A DNA stretch of 64,000 nucleotides from CAVHXA01 sp963639765 (GCA_963639765.1 CAVHXA010000002.1:71901-135900), one strand, 5' to 3'; numbered from the stretch's first letter, positions 1 through 9,416 are shown. Translations and numbers: made by a program. The notes: generated from the sequence alone by a model not told the origin.

Positions 1-90
1 CAGACATAGTACAAATACGATCCCTGTGATCGGCAACACAGACACAGCAGACTCCCGCAGCTTTTCCAGGATAACGGAACGTTCGGTCAA
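1..90 (-). CDS. N-terminus of a small membrane protein, DUF1538-like (partial)
   Basis: A reading frame begins with TTG at position 90 on the minus strand and runs off the window edge after 30 codons. A strong GGAGGT ribosome site lies six bases upstream (97-102). The visible peptide has a short polar start (TERSVILEKLRES) followed by a hydrophobic stretch (VSVLPITGIVFVLCL), so it looks like an inner-membrane protein. The pattern resembles the start of DUF1538 proteins, whose function is unknown. The family call rests on 30 residues only. It lies downstream of rpoD in the same direction. Confidence 0.45.
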   Translation of the reverse strand, partial: MTERSVILEKLRESAVSVLPITGIVFVLCL

Positions 91-159
91 AACAACACCT
101 CCGGGTTATTGAGTTAGCAGACGATTTGTGCTCAGACGCACAAAATCAGCATAAGACGG

Positions 160-1323
160 TTAAATCAGAAAGTCCTTAAGCTGGCGGCTTCTGGACGGGT
201 GGCGGAGTTTGCGCAGCGCCTTGGCCTCAATCTGACGAATTCTCTCACGCGTGACATGAAAGGCCCCGCCGACCTCCTCCAGCGTGTGGGTTTTGCCGTC
301 GTCAAGTCCAAAACGCATACGCAGCACCTGTTCCTCGCGAGGGCTCAGAGTTGTCAGAATCTGTGTCAGCTGCTCGCGCATAAGTTTTGACGCTGCTGCC
401 TCGTCGGGCTCACTGGCAGATGCATCCTGGATAAAGTCGCCCAGATGGCTGTCTTCCTCGCCGCCCACAGGTGTCTCAAGGCTGATCGGATCCTGAGAGA
501 TACGCATGCTCTCTTCCACCTTGGATACCGGAATATCCAGCTGTTCGGCAATTTCTTCGGCTGTCGGCTCACGGCCCAACTCCTGGGTCATCTGGCGGGA
601 GCATCTCGCGACGCGATTTATTGTTTCCACCATATGAACCGGAATACGAATTGTCCTGGCCTGATCTGCAATGGCCCGCGATATGGCCTGTCGAATCCAC
701 CAGGTGGCATAGGTTGAAAATTTATATCCTCTGGTATAATCGAACTTATCTACAGCCTTTATCAGGCCCAGGTTTCCTTCCTGAATCAGGTCGAGCAGCT
801 GCAGGCCACGGCCGATATATCGTTTTGCAACCGAAACCACCAATCGAAGGTTGGCTTCAGCCATTTTCTTTTTTGCCTCCTCGTCACCCTCAGCCATCTT
901 CCGGGCAAGCTCCTGCTCCTGCTGGCTGGTCAGCAGAGGGATTTTGCCGATTTCGCGCAGGTACATGCGAACCATGTCGTTGGTCGCATAGTCCTCCAGC
1001 ATGGACTCAGGATCCACAAGTTCCTCGGTCTGGGTGCTGTCCAGCTCTTCTGCAGAAGGAGCATGCTCTTCGTCTGCTGTTGGCATCTCCGGCAGATCCC
1101 CGGCCTCAGGCACGGCGGTAAGACCTTCGTCGAGCTGTATCTCAATGCCGGCATCCTCGATGCCGCGGTAAAAGCTTTCAAGCTGTTCCAGGCTGGCCTC
1201 GATACGGTCCAGCGCGTCAAAAATTGTGCTGGCTGCAAGCTTTCCTGTCGGTCTCGCCTGTTCGATGAGCTGCTCCTGCAGCTGCTTCAGGCGTTCGGCA
1301 ATGTTGTTTGTCGTGCGAGCCAT
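160..1323 (-). CDS. rpoD: Primary RNA polymerase sigma factor (sigma-70/SigA)
   Basis: This is the housekeeping sigma factor that directs RNA polymerase to -35/-10 promoters. The roughly 387-residue protein has region 1.2 (DMVRMYLREIGKIPLL), region 2 with the core-binding and -10 reading helices (YATWWIRQAISRAIADQART), and region 4.2 with the -35 helix-turn-helix (HVTRERIRQIEAKALRKLR) near the C-terminus. An acidic N-terminal segment (about 60-110) matches the variable region 1.1. The ATG at 1323 is preferred because AGGAGG sits six bases before it; the earlier in-frame ATG abuts the ribosome site directly. It follows dnaG by two bases, the classic dnaG-rpoD arrangement of Firmicutes, so co-transcription is expected. 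Many promoters found here (TTGACA/TATAAT, 17 bp spacing) are its targets. Confidence 0.98.
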   Translation of the reverse strand: MARTTNNIAERLKQLQEQLIEQARPTGKLAASTIFDALDRIEASLEQLESFYRGIEDAGIEIQLDEGLTAVPEAGDLPEMPTADEEHAPSAEELDSTQTEELVDPESMLEDYATNDMVRMYLREIGKIPLLTSQQEQELARKMAEGDEEAKKKMAEANLRLVVSVAKRYIGRGLQLLDLIQEGNLGLIKAVDKFDYTRGYKFSTYATWWIRQAISRAIADQARTIRIPVHMVETINRVARCSRQMTQELGREPTAEEIAEQLDIPVSKVEESMRISQDPISLETPVGGEEDSHLGDFIQDASASEPDEAAASKLMREQLTQILTTLSPREEQVLRMRFGLDDGKTHTLEEVGGAFHVTRERIRQIEAKALRKLRHPSRSRQLKDFLI

Positions 1324-1325
1324 TT

Positions 1326-3071
1326 TCATCCTCCTGTCCCTTTGGTTTTCTGATAGCGGTCTCGTAGAGCCATAAGCTCCCCGTTATCATCTGCAGCCGT
1401 ACGTCTGGCATGGCGGCTGCGAATCACATCGATATAGTCATCAAGACCGGCAGCGGTGGGAACTGCCTCGCTGCTGAGAATGCCCGTAAGATGAGAAAAC
1501 TCCGAGGCAGTAAATTCCTGCTCCAGCCCAATCAAACCGACCTGTGCACCGGTTTCATGCTGGTTTTTCATGGCTGCAAACGCCCGACCCAGCAATGCGG
1601 AGGAAAACTGATCGGTTGTGAGCGGAATATGTGCAAACAGCTCCGGATCGTTTGCAACAAGACGCAGCAGCTCCTGCTCGGCCTTGGCCGAGGCGGGGTC
1701 TTTATAGGTCAGCTCCTTCTGTTTTGGCTGCATTGCAGCTATCGGATTTAAGAATTGCGCCGTCTGTTTCTTTTCACTGCGCCTGTGCAGACGACTGCCG
1801 GCCTTGTTGACCTCCTGTGCCATGGCCTCCGGTGAAATACCCGCTGCCTGTGCCGCGCGTGTTCCGTATATTTCGCGTTCTACCGCGCTGCTCAACCCCG
1901 CTACAAGCTCCACAGCCTTAGCCAGAAAAGCCGCCCGCTGTTCATCCTGTGTCAGATCAAAAGAAGCCTGCAGCTCGTTGAGCGCATAGACTACATGGTC
2001 TTCTGAGGCACCAATCAGCTTTGCAAAACGCTCGGCACCGTAGGTGCGCAGATACTCATCCGGATCCTTGGCTCCGGGCAGACGAAGAACCTTTATCTCA
2101 AGGCCTGTTTTTTCCAGAATTCCAATGGCGCGCTTTGTTGCTTTCTGTCCCGCTTCGTCGGAGTCATACAGCAAAATTACCGGCTTTTGCAGTCTGGCCA
2201 GCATACCGGCCTGCTCTGAGGTCAGCGCCGTACCGCAGCTGGCAATAGCGTTGTCAAATCCATACTGATGCAGGGTGATCACATCCATATAGCCCTCACA
2301 GAGAAGGAACTGCGGCCGCCGGCTCTTTTTCGCCAGATTCATCCCGAAAAGATTTCGGCTTTTGTTGTATACGATACTATCCGGGGAATTGAGATATTTT
2401 GGCATTCCATCGCCAAGCACACGCCCGCCAAACCCAACCACATCACCACGCTGGTTGATGATCGGAAACATCAGTCTGTCCCGAAAGCGATCATAACAGA
2501 TATTTTTCCGGTCGTTGCGGATCTGCAGCCCTGCATCCTGCAGGTCTCTCTCTGTATAGCCATTACCAAGCATGGCATCGGTCAGGTCTCTCCAGGCATC
2601 CGGTGCCCAGCCAAGGCCAAATCGTGTCACCATAGCCGCGCTCAGACCGCGCTTTTGCAGATAGTCTCTTGCCCTTTCCGCAGCCGCCGTTTTCAGCTGC
2701 GCATGAAAAAACCGCGCGGCATCGGCGCACAGACCCTGCAGCTGCTGCAGCCGTCGATATTCCGAGTCATAGGCCCCGTCATCCGGCACCTGCATACCGG
2801 TGCGCTTTGCCAGCAGCCGTACAGCATCGATAAAGCTGAGACTTTCTTCTTCCATGACGAAGGAGATCACGGTGCCGCCTTTGCCGCAGCCAAAGCAATA
2901 AAACATGTTCCGCTCGGCAGACACACTGAATGAGGGCGTTTTTTCGTTGTGAAAGGGACAGAGGCCAAAATAACGTCCGCCGCGTCGCTGCAGCGAAACA
3001 TATTGACCCACCACGTCTACAATAGGACTGCGGGCAATCAGCTCGTCCAAAAAGGACTGCGGCAATGCCAT
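1326..3071 (-). CDS. dnaG: DNA primase
   Basis: DnaG makes the RNA primers used by the replication fork. The 581-residue protein carries the N-terminal CHC2 zinc finger (C38, H41, C59, C62, in CPFHNEKTPSF and CFGCG), the catalytic core with the Toprim motifs (LLCEGYMDVITL near 257, DSDEAGQKAT near 305), and a C-terminal helicase-interaction region that is less conserved. The ATG at 3071 is preceded by GGGAGG. Its stop lies just before rpoD and it follows dgt after a 118-base gap, so dgt-dnaG-rpoD is probably one transcription unit. Length and motifs are ordinary for the family. Confidence 0.98.
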   Translation of the reverse strand: MALPQSFLDELIARSPIVDVVGQYVSLQRRGGRYFGLCPFHNEKTPSFSVSAERNMFYCFGCGKGGTVISFVMEEESLSFIDAVRLLAKRTGMQVPDDGAYDSEYRRLQQLQGLCADAARFFHAQLKTAAAERARDYLQKRGLSAAMVTRFGLGWAPDAWRDLTDAMLGNGYTERDLQDAGLQIRNDRKNICYDRFRDRLMFPIINQRGDVVGFGGRVLGDGMPKYLNSPDSIVYNKSRNLFGMNLAKKSRRPQFLLCEGYMDVITLHQYGFDNAIASCGTALTSEQAGMLARLQKPVILLYDSDEAGQKATKRAIGILEKTGLEIKVLRLPGAKDPDEYLRTYGAERFAKLIGASEDHVVYALNELQASFDLTQDEQRAAFLAKAVELVAGLSSAVEREIYGTRAAQAAGISPEAMAQEVNKAGSRLHRRSEKKQTAQFLNPIAAMQPKQKELTYKDPASAKAEQELLRLVANDPELFAHIPLTTDQFSSALLGRAFAAMKNQHETGAQVGLIGLEQEFTASEFSHLTGILSSEAVPTAAGLDDYIDVIRSRHARRTAADDNGELMALRDRYQKTKGTGG

Positions 3072-3189
3072 GATTGGTTTCCTCCCGTAAACTCAAATAC
3101 ACGCCCTGCGCTGTTATTGAAAGGCAATACCGCACAATTCATCTGCTGTCTCATTATGCAGCGTTGCCCGAAGTATACACTGCGTATCC

Positions 3190-4233
3190 CTAGCTGTGAA
3201 GCGACCAGGCCGACGGAATAAAATACTCACCGTATTTGAAAACGGCATAGTTGTCCGTCATTCCGGCAATATAGTCACACACTGCGCGCTGAACTCCGTC
3301 GCGTTCGATTCTGTTCCGGTATTCTTCAGACAGATCCTGCGGATGAGAAAGATAATAATCAAACAGACTTCGAATCATATCCTGGGCTTTAGACTCTTCA
3401 CCCTTGACAAAGGGATTGCGATATACATTTTCAAACAGGAATGTCCGCAGGGCATCCATCGCCTCCGCGACCTCCGGCTCCATAAGTATCTCCGGTGCAA
3501 TTGCTCCGTTGGACCGCAGCGCAGCAAGATGCTGTTCCCGCGAGGATCGGATGGTATTGTGCACCAGAGTATCGATGCGAAGCTTGTGGCTGCTGCCCAG
3601 AACAGCCGAGACAGTGTCTGGAATAGCCGCCTCGGTAAACACCCCTGCACGGATGGCGTCGTCTATGTCGTGATTGATATAGGCAATTCGGTCTGCCAGC
3701 CGAACAATTCTGCCCTCAAGCGTTTCGGGAATTCTATTTCCCGTATGTCCCAGAATACCCATACGTGTTTCATAGCTCAGGTTCAGCCCACGCCCGTTTT
3801 TTTCCAACAGATCTACCACCCGCAGTGATTGCTCGTTGTGGGCAAAGCCGCCGTCCATCAGCTCGTTGAGCACGCGCTCTCCCGCATGGCCAAACGCGGT
3901 GTGGCCCAGGTCGTGACCCAGTGCAATAGCCTCAGTCAGGTCTTCGTTGAGACGCAGCCCACGGGCAATGGTCCTTGCAATGCGTCCGACTTCCAGTGTA
4001 TGTGTCATGCGGGTTCGATAGTGGTCTCCCTCAGGGCGCAGAAAAACCTGTGTTTTATGCATCAGCCGTCGGAACGCCTTTGAGTGTACAATGCGGTCTG
4101 AGTCGCGCTGAAAGCAGGTACGCACAGAGCAGGGCTCGTCCGGATTCAGCCGGCCCCGAGACTCCGCCGCTCTGGCTGCAAAGGCACTCAGCCTTGCCGT
4201 CTCTTCACGTTCAAGTTCCTGCCGCAGAGTCAT
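3190..4233 (-). CDS. dgt: dGTP triphosphohydrolase-like HD-domain protein
   Basis: Members of this family hydrolyse dNTPs to deoxynucleosides and triphosphate and help control dNTP pools. The metal-binding HD signature is clear: HTLEVGRIARTIARGL supplies the first His, and ALGHDLGHTAFGHAGE supplies the HD pair. The N-terminal segment RDSDRIVHSKAFRRLMHKTQ is also typical of the family. An ATG at 4233 was chosen over one 30 bases upstream because GGAGGGGG precedes it at normal spacing. The roughly 347-residue length fits the short dGTPase-like clade common in Firmicutes upstream of dnaG. The exact nucleotide preference cannot be read from sequence. Confidence 0.93.
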   Translation of the reverse strand: MTLRQELEREETARLSAFAARAAESRGRLNPDEPCSVRTCFQRDSDRIVHSKAFRRLMHKTQVFLRPEGDHYRTRMTHTLEVGRIARTIARGLRLNEDLTEAIALGHDLGHTAFGHAGERVLNELMDGGFAHNEQSLRVVDLLEKNGRGLNLSYETRMGILGHTGNRIPETLEGRIVRLADRIAYINHDIDDAIRAGVFTEAAIPDTVSAVLGSSHKLRIDTLVHNTIRSSREQHLAALRSNGAIAPEILMEPEVAEAMDALRTFLFENVYRNPFVKGEESKAQDMIRSLFDYYLSHPQDLSEEYRNRIERDGVQRAVCDYIAGMTDNYAVFKYGEYFIPSAWSLHS

Positions 4234-4382
4234 CTGTTTTTCCCCCTCCGCTGCATTCAGCACGCTGACATTGCCGAATACATGCTTGTTATGTGGTGTC
4301 GCCTGCGCTTTGCAGACCTGTCCAAATGCCTTTCCGTCGGAAAACTTTTTTCAATCTGCAGATGTGTCTGTACGCTGCCGCC

Positions 4383-5006
4383 CTATATTGCAAGTGCCCG
4401 GCAGACCTGACCGACGATTTTCGGCTGCAGTCGGCCGGCAGCCAGCTCGGTTACCCGCTGTACAAAAAGGTCGGTCTGCTCCTCAGGCAGGCACAGATGC
4501 ATGGTTGCCTCGGCACCATATTCCACGTCTTCTATCGCTCCTCCATATACGGCCGTCTCCTGTCGGATGCGCTCAAAAAGGCTGTAGGGACACGGAATTG
4601 TCAGGCATGTCCACCGACACACCCGAGCCAGACCCGCAGCCTCGCACGCCAGCACCGCTGCCTTGGAATAGGCCCGCGTCAGTCCGCCGGCCCCCAGCAA
4701 AATTCCTCCAAAGTATCGCGTTACCACACAGCATACGTTATATAACTCCCGCCGCTGCAGCACGGCGAGAATCGGCTGTCCGGCCGTTCCTCCGGGCTCT
4801 CCGTCGTCAGAGTACCGCACGGCACCGTCTTTGATGATATAGGCATATACATTGTGTCTTGCATCATAGTGTTGGCGGCGCATCTGTGCAAGATACTCAA
4901 GTGCTTCGCTCTCGTCGGCTGCAGGCCATATCCTGCCGATAAAGCGTGATCGTTTTTCGACAAATTCTGCCTCGCCCGGCCCGGCAGGAGTCAGCCACGG
5001 CATCAT
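4383..5006 (-). CDS. YigZ/IMPACT family protein
   Basis: This 207-residue protein belongs to the YigZ/YvyE (UPF0029, IMPACT) family. The N-terminal domain carries the typical segments KRSRFIGRIWPA, ARHNVYAYII, YSDDGEPGGTAGQPIL and VTRYFGGILLGAGGLTRAY. A C-terminal DUF1949-like ferredoxin fold follows (YSLFERIRQETAVYGG onward). The bacterial role is not firmly established; eukaryotic IMPACT acts in translation regulation. The start ATG at 5006 overlaps the hflX stop in an ATGA arrangement and has GGGAGG seven bases upstream, so it is translationally coupled to hflX. Confidence 0.9.
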   Translation of the reverse strand: MMPWLTPAGPGEAEFVEKRSRFIGRIWPAADESEALEYLAQMRRQHYDARHNVYAYIIKDGAVRYSDDGEPGGTAGQPILAVLQRRELYNVCCVVTRYFGGILLGAGGLTRAYSKAAVLACEAAGLARVCRWTCLTIPCPYSLFERIRQETAVYGGAIEDVEYGAEATMHLCLPEEQTDLFVQRVTELAAGRLQPKIVGQVCRALAI

Positions 5007-6268
5007 AGGCTGTCCTCCCGGGCAAAGCTCCGCAGGCGGCCATAGGTTTCGGGGCTGCATACAGCCGTAACGAGAATTCCCTCGTCGATATATCTGCTCT
5101 CAAGCACTGCAGCCTCGGTATGCAGACGATCCAGTTCTCCGGCCCTTTCCCACGGCAGCAGAAAGCAGACTTTGCGTCGATCTGCGCCCAGCCGTCCGGC
5201 GATGGCTTCAAGCAGCTCCGGCAGGCCCTCCGCTGTCAGGGCCGATACAGCCAGACTCCGGCCATCTCGCGGGACGTCAAAGTCCGGAACCAGATCTGTT
5301 TTGTTGTATACCCGGATTACCGGGACCGCCTCGCCGGCAAGCTCGGTAATTAGGCCCTCTGCCACAGCAATATGGTCATCCATCTGACTGTCTGTAGCGT
5401 CAATCACATGCAAAAGCAGGTCGGCATATTCCAGCTCCTCGAGAGTGGCGCGAAACGCTGCCACAAGGTGGTGAGGCAGCTTGGAAATAAACCCGACGGT
5501 ATCACTGATCAGGACCTGCAGCGTGTCGTTTACCTGCAGTCGGCGGGTCGTGGTATCCAGGGTATCAAACAGGCGATTGTTGGCAGGAATGCCTGCCCCG
5601 GTCAGCGCATTGAGCAGACTCGACTTTCCTGCATTGGTGTATCCAACCAGCGCAACCACCGGCTGACTGTTTTTTCTCCGTTTCTGTCGTGCCGTCGCTC
5701 GATTTTGTCTGACTTCCCTGATCTCGGCCTGAAGCTTTGTAATTCTTGCCCGTATGTGCCGTCGATCGGTTTCAAGCTGCGTCTCGCCGGGGCCTCGCGT
5801 CCCGATGCCGCCCCCAAGCCGTCCCATGGTTTCGTTCCATACCGTCAGCCGCGGAAGATAGTATTGATACTGGGCCAGCTCGACCTGAAGGCGCCCCTCG
5901 TGTGTTTTGGCGCGTTGGGCAAATATGTCCAGAATCAGAGCTCCGCGATCAAGAACCGCGGCGCCGGTCAAATCTTCAAGCGCCCGAATCTGTGCGGGCG
6001 TCAGCTCGTTGTCAAACACCACCATGGCGGCACCGGTGGTCTGTACAAGCTGTGCAATTTCGCGGGCTTTTCCCTCTCCAAGAAAGCTGTGGGCGTCGGG
6101 AGCATCCCGATGCTGCAGGACCTTGGCCGTGCATGTTCCTCCGGCGGTTTCGAGCAGCGCCTCAAGCTCGTTTAGAGAGGCTTCGGTTGCAGTCTGCTCT
6201 CTGCTGAAAATATCTGCATCCAGACCTGCCAGAACAGCCGACTGGTTGCAGCTTGGGCGTGTATCCAT
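5003..6268 (-). CDS. hflX: Ribosome-associated GTPase HflX
   Basis: HflX is a GTPase that binds the 50S subunit and rescues stalled or hibernating ribosomes. The protein is about 421 residues. An N-terminal HflX domain (GLDADIF, EGKAREIAQLV, FDNELTPAQIRALE) is followed by a helical linker (GGIGTRGPGETQLETDRR) and a GTPase domain with G1 GYTNAGKSSLLNAL, G3 DTVGFISKLP and G4 NKTD. An in-frame ATG exists 117 bases further upstream, but the ATG at 6268 has GGAG at good spacing and begins just before family homology. It overlaps the downstream yigZ-like gene by four bases. Confidence 0.95.
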   Translation of the reverse strand: MDTRPSCNQSAVLAGLDADIFSREQTATEASLNELEALLETAGGTCTAKVLQHRDAPDAHSFLGEGKAREIAQLVQTTGAAMVVFDNELTPAQIRALEDLTGAAVLDRGALILDIFAQRAKTHEGRLQVELAQYQYYLPRLTVWNETMGRLGGGIGTRGPGETQLETDRRHIRARITKLQAEIREVRQNRATARQKRRKNSQPVVALVGYTNAGKSSLLNALTGAGIPANNRLFDTLDTTTRRLQVNDTLQVLISDTVGFISKLPHHLVAAFRATLEELEYADLLLHVIDATDSQMDDHIAVAEGLITELAGEAVPVIRVYNKTDLVPDFDVPRDGRSLAVSALTAEGLPELLEAIAGRLGADRRKVCFLLPWERAGELDRLHTEAAVLESRYIDEGILVTAVCSPETYGRLRSFAREDSL

Positions 6269-6462
6269 ATAAATCTCCTGTTGTGCCGTTGTATGGGCTG
6301 TATGCTTTTGTATATACATCGGCCCGGACCCAATCCTGTACAGACATCGTGCCGCTGCAAATCGGTTGTGCCTTCTTAAGTACATTGACGCAGCTGATCA
6401 GGATTTTCGGGGCCTGTTCGTCAAACCGTCCGACAGCCTGCAGAGGAATCCCCGGGTGTATA

Positions 6463-6493
6463 GAAAAACCCGCACTGATGCACAGTGCGGGTT
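6463..6493 (-). terminator. Rho-independent terminator after rpmE
   Basis: An 11-bp perfect stem (AACCCGCACTG paired with CAGTGCGGGTT, loop ATGCA) is followed on the minus strand by a run of T. It lies ten bases downstream of the rpmE stop and upstream of hflX. Confidence 0.93.
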
Positions 6494-6502
6494 GTATGAG
6501 AC

Positions 6503-6703
6503 TCATTTCAGGCCGTACTTCTTGTTGAAACGCTCGACACGTCCGCCCGTGTCGACCAGCTTCTGCTTGCCGGTAAAGAAAGGGTGACACTTGGAGCAAA
6601 TTTCGACCTTGATGTCCTTTTTGGTAGAACCGGTCTCGATCACCGCACCACAGGCGCACCGAATGGTGGTCTGCTCATATTTGGGGTGGATACCTTCCTT
6701 CAT
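6503..6703 (-). CDS. rpmE: 50S ribosomal protein L31 (zinc-binding type)
   Basis: L31 is a small protein of the large ribosomal subunit that bridges to the 30S. The 66-residue sequence starts MKEGIHPKY and contains the paired cysteines (CACG near residue 15, CSKCHPFFTG near residue 35) of the zinc-binding C+ form, ending RVERFNKKYGLK. The ATG at 6703 follows AGAGGTG at six bases; a GTG nine bases earlier lies inside that ribosome site and is less likely. It is a single-gene unit with its own promoter upstream and terminator downstream. Confidence 0.97.
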   Translation of the reverse strand: MKEGIHPKYEQTTIRCACGAVIETGSTKKDIKVEICSKCHPFFTGKQKLVDTGGRVERFNKKYGLK

Positions 6704-6762
6704 GCTGTTCACCTCTTTCGTCTAGGATCCGCTCGAAAAACGTATTCCACGAGCGCCTGAGT

Positions 6763-6791
6763 ATTTTATCACAGCTTTTTCTCAAACGCAA
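6763..6791 (-). promoter_or_regulatory. Sigma-70 promoter for rpmE
   Basis: Read on the minus strand, TTGCGT (6791-6786) and TAAAAT (6768-6763) are separated by 17 bases, about 60 bases before the L31 start codon. Confidence 0.8.
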
Positions 6792-6799
6792 GGACTTTT

Positions 6800-7984
6800 T
6801 TACTCTAAGCTCCGGTTTTTGTTTTCGCGTCGATAATAGATTCTTCTGTCTGCCTCGTTCGGATTTGAACGCTCCAGCTCGCGGCAGAACAGACTGTAAA
6901 ACATGGCAACACGATGCTCAAGCTGCCGGTCCTGTTCTTTTGGTGCCTCCCGGCCCACATGGACCAGCGGCAGTCTGCGTCCGGCCAAACGAAGCAGCTC
7001 GCGTCCCGGATCATCAAAAGCCAGAACCCGGCCATACTCCGTCCGACAATTCAGCGTCCGTCGATCCATGTCCAGGCAGGCGCACAGCATCAGCCGCCGC
7101 AGTCTGGCTGTTGGATAACGTCTGGTACCTGCGGCTCTTATGGCCGCTTCGAGTGTAGGCTGCTGCAGGACTGCGCGGCGTACCCGGTTTTCAAGCCCCT
7201 CTCCGCAATGTGCCGCATTGTGCCAGGCCTCCGGCTCCAGCAGCCGCAGTCGGGCCAACATCGCCCGCTGACCGCTTTGCAGATCATACAGTGCAGCACT
7301 TTGGTACAGCTCCGCAGTTTGCTCCGGCACCATCTCCCGCCAGGCCGCGTCATCAGCCAGCAGCAGCCGACGTACCGCTGTCGCTGAAGGCGCCTGCGCA
7401 TCCGCAGTCTGGCTGCGGTAGTCCCCGGGTCGATGCAGCGGCATCGGCTGCATTGAACTGTTCAGGCGCCGCAGAGCCTTGCAGTATTCCACAGCCAGAA
7501 TATTGTTCGGGCCCAGCAGCAGATCGCCCAGTCCGCATAAATCCTCTACCGCGCGCTGACGGGCTGCGGCAAAACCCAGACCAAGACCGAGATATTCTCT
7601 CAACCGTATTGAGAAGGCTGCGGACTGCAGGCAATCTGCAAGTCTGTTTAACGGCTCAATCGATCCGCACTCACAGCCAAAGCACAGATAATCACATACG
7701 CCAAGTCGGTCGAGCAGCTCCACCGCACCCTCGGCAAAGCCCTCAGCCGAGCGCAGGCAGACTGCCGCCGGCAGCTGCAGAACCAGATTTACGCCGCAGT
7801 CCACTGCCGCCCGCGCACGCAGAAGCTTGTCCATCACAGCAGGCTCACCGCGCTGGACAAATTCGCCGCTCATCACACAGACAACAGCTGTTTCGGATCC
7901 CAATATGGCCCGCAGTCGGACCAGCTGATCATAATGGCCTCTGTGAAAAGGATTGTATTCACACACAATACCGACTGTTTTCAT
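6800..7984 (-). CDS. tmcAL: tRNA(Met) cytidine acetate ligase (TmcAL, YlbM family)
   Basis: TmcAL makes N4-acetylcytidine at the wobble base of elongator tRNA-Met using acetate and ATP. The roughly 394-residue protein begins MKTVGIVCEYNPFHRGHYDQL, the nucleotidyltransferase HxGH-type motif of the family. SGEFVQRGEPAVMDKLLRA and the LLGPNNILAVEYCKALRRL region are also characteristic. The ATG at 7984 was chosen because homology starts exactly there; the upstream in-frame extension looks non-coding. It is divergent from ackA, which is notable because both enzymes use acetate and ATP. Confidence 0.92.
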   Translation of the reverse strand: MKTVGIVCEYNPFHRGHYDQLVRLRAILGSETAVVCVMSGEFVQRGEPAVMDKLLRARAAVDCGVNLVLQLPAAVCLRSAEGFAEGAVELLDRLGVCDYLCFGCECGSIEPLNRLADCLQSAAFSIRLREYLGLGLGFAAARQRAVEDLCGLGDLLLGPNNILAVEYCKALRRLNSSMQPMPLHRPGDYRSQTADAQAPSATAVRRLLLADDAAWREMVPEQTAELYQSAALYDLQSGQRAMLARLRLLEPEAWHNAAHCGEGLENRVRRAVLQQPTLEAAIRAAGTRRYPTARLRRLMLCACLDMDRRTLNCRTEYGRVLAFDDPGRELLRLAGRRLPLVHVGREAPKEQDRQLEHRVAMFYSLFCRELERSNPNEADRRIYYRRENKNRSLE

Positions 7985-8098
7985 CTGATCCCCGTCTTCC
8001 GGTTCTGCCGCACACATCTCTGCTCTGTCCGTGCGCACCTGTTTTCTTTTCCGGCAGACCTGCTGCCGAATTATCCGGCTGTGCCTTCGACTTTGTGC

Positions 8099-8127
8099 TT
8101 GCGATTTCAGGCCTGATATACTAAAAT
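8099..8127 (+). promoter_or_regulatory. Sigma-70 promoter for ackA
   Basis: TTGCGA (8099-8104) and TAAAAT (8122-8127) are 17 bases apart, 75 bases upstream of the ackA start. An overlapping alternative is TTGTGC with TATACT. Confidence 0.7.
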
Positions 8128-8201
8128 AAGCTCGAACGTAATTATCCTAGCATAAAATGGGCAAATTACAATTCCCACAATCAAATTCAGGAGATGACAC
8201 C

Positions 8202-9389
8202 ATGAAAGTTCTGGTTATCAATGCGGGCAGCTCTTCACTGAAGTATCAGCTGATGGATCCCGCCACCGGCAGCGTGTTTGCCAAGGGTCTTTGTGAACGT
8301 ATCGGCATCGATGGCGCGCTGACGCACAAGGTCCCCGACAAGGGCCTCAAATACGAAACCGCTCTGGCCATGCCCACCCACGCAGAAGCCATTCAGGCCG
8401 TGCTCAACATTCTGGTAGATCCCGAAAAAGGCGTGATCGGCTCCACAGATGAAATCGATGCTGTTGGCCATCGCGTGGTCCACGGCGGCAAGATCTTTAC
8501 CGATTCGTGCCTGATCACCGACGAAGTCAAAAAAGGCATTGAAGCGTGCAAGCCTCTGGCTCCCCTGCACAACGGTGCCAACCTGCTTGGCATTGAGGCC
8601 TGTGAAAAGGCCATGGCCGGCAAGCCGCAGGTTGCCGTATTCGACACTGCCTTCCATATGACCATGCCTGCCAAGGCTTATATGTATGCCGTTCCCTACA
8701 GCTGGTACGACGACTGCTCGGTCCGCCGCTATGGCTTCCACGGCACCTCCCACAAATACGTTGCCGGTCGTGTAAAGGCCATTTTGGGTACCGATACCTT
8801 CAAGCAGATCAACTGCCACCTTGGCAACGGTTCCTCTCTGTCTGCCATTCTCAACGGCGAATGCCAGGACACTTCCATGGGTCTGACTCCCCTTGCAGGC
8901 GTTCCCATGGGCACCCGCTGCGGTGATATCGACGCCTCAGTTGTTCAGTATATGACACAGGTCACCGATATGGATATGGATACGGTAATTAACGCGCTGA
9001 ACAAAAAATCCGGCGTGCTCGGTCTGTCTGAGGTTTCCTCCGATTTCCGTGATCTCGACGACGCTGCCGAGGCCGGCAACAGCAAGGCCGCTTTGGCTCT
9101 GGACAAATTTGCCTATGAGGTTCGCAAATACATCGGTTCTTATGCAGCCGCGCTGAACGGCGTAGATGTAATCACCTTTACTGCCGGCATCGGTGAAAAC
9201 TCCGCCTCCATGCGCGCACGGATCTGCGAAGGACTCGACTATCTGGGCGTAAAGCTCGACCCCGTCAAAAACAATGTTCGCGGAGAAGAAGCCGTGATTT
9301 CCGCAGACGACTCCAAGGTCAAGGTTCTGGTAATTCCCACCAACGAAGAGCTGATGATTGCGCAGGACACTGCGGCCCTGGTCAGATAA
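8202..9389 (+). CDS. ackA: Acetate kinase
   Basis: AckA interconverts acetyl phosphate plus ADP with acetate plus ATP, the last ATP-yielding step of acetate fermentation. The 395-residue cytosolic protein shows the family signatures in order: VLVINAGSSSLKYQL at the N-terminus, VGHRVVHGG, FDTAFH, RRYGFHGTSHKYV, HLGNGSS and GTRCGDIDASVV. The ATG at 8202 follows CAGGAGA at good spacing. No phosphotransacetylase gene is present next to it, so the partner is elsewhere in the genome. It is transcribed alone from the divergent region shared with tmcAL. Confidence 0.98.
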   Translation: MKVLVINAGSSSLKYQLMDPATGSVFAKGLCERIGIDGALTHKVPDKGLKYETALAMPTHAEAIQAVLNILVDPEKGVIGSTDEIDAVGHRVVHGGKIFTDSCLITDEVKKGIEACKPLAPLHNGANLLGIEACEKAMAGKPQVAVFDTAFHMTMPAKAYMYAVPYSWYDDCSVRRYGFHGTSHKYVAGRVKAILGTDTFKQINCHLGNGSSLSAILNGECQDTSMGLTPLAGVPMGTRCGDIDASVVQYMTQVTDMDMDTVINALNKKSGVLGLSEVSSDFRDLDDAAEAGNSKAALALDKFAYEVRKYIGSYAAALNGVDVITFTAGIGENSASMRARICEGLDYLGVKLDPVKNNVRGEEAVISADDSKVKVLVIPTNEELMIAQDTAALVR

Positions 9390-9416
9390 TCGGTCGAAAT
9401 ATCCGCGCGGCGCGTG

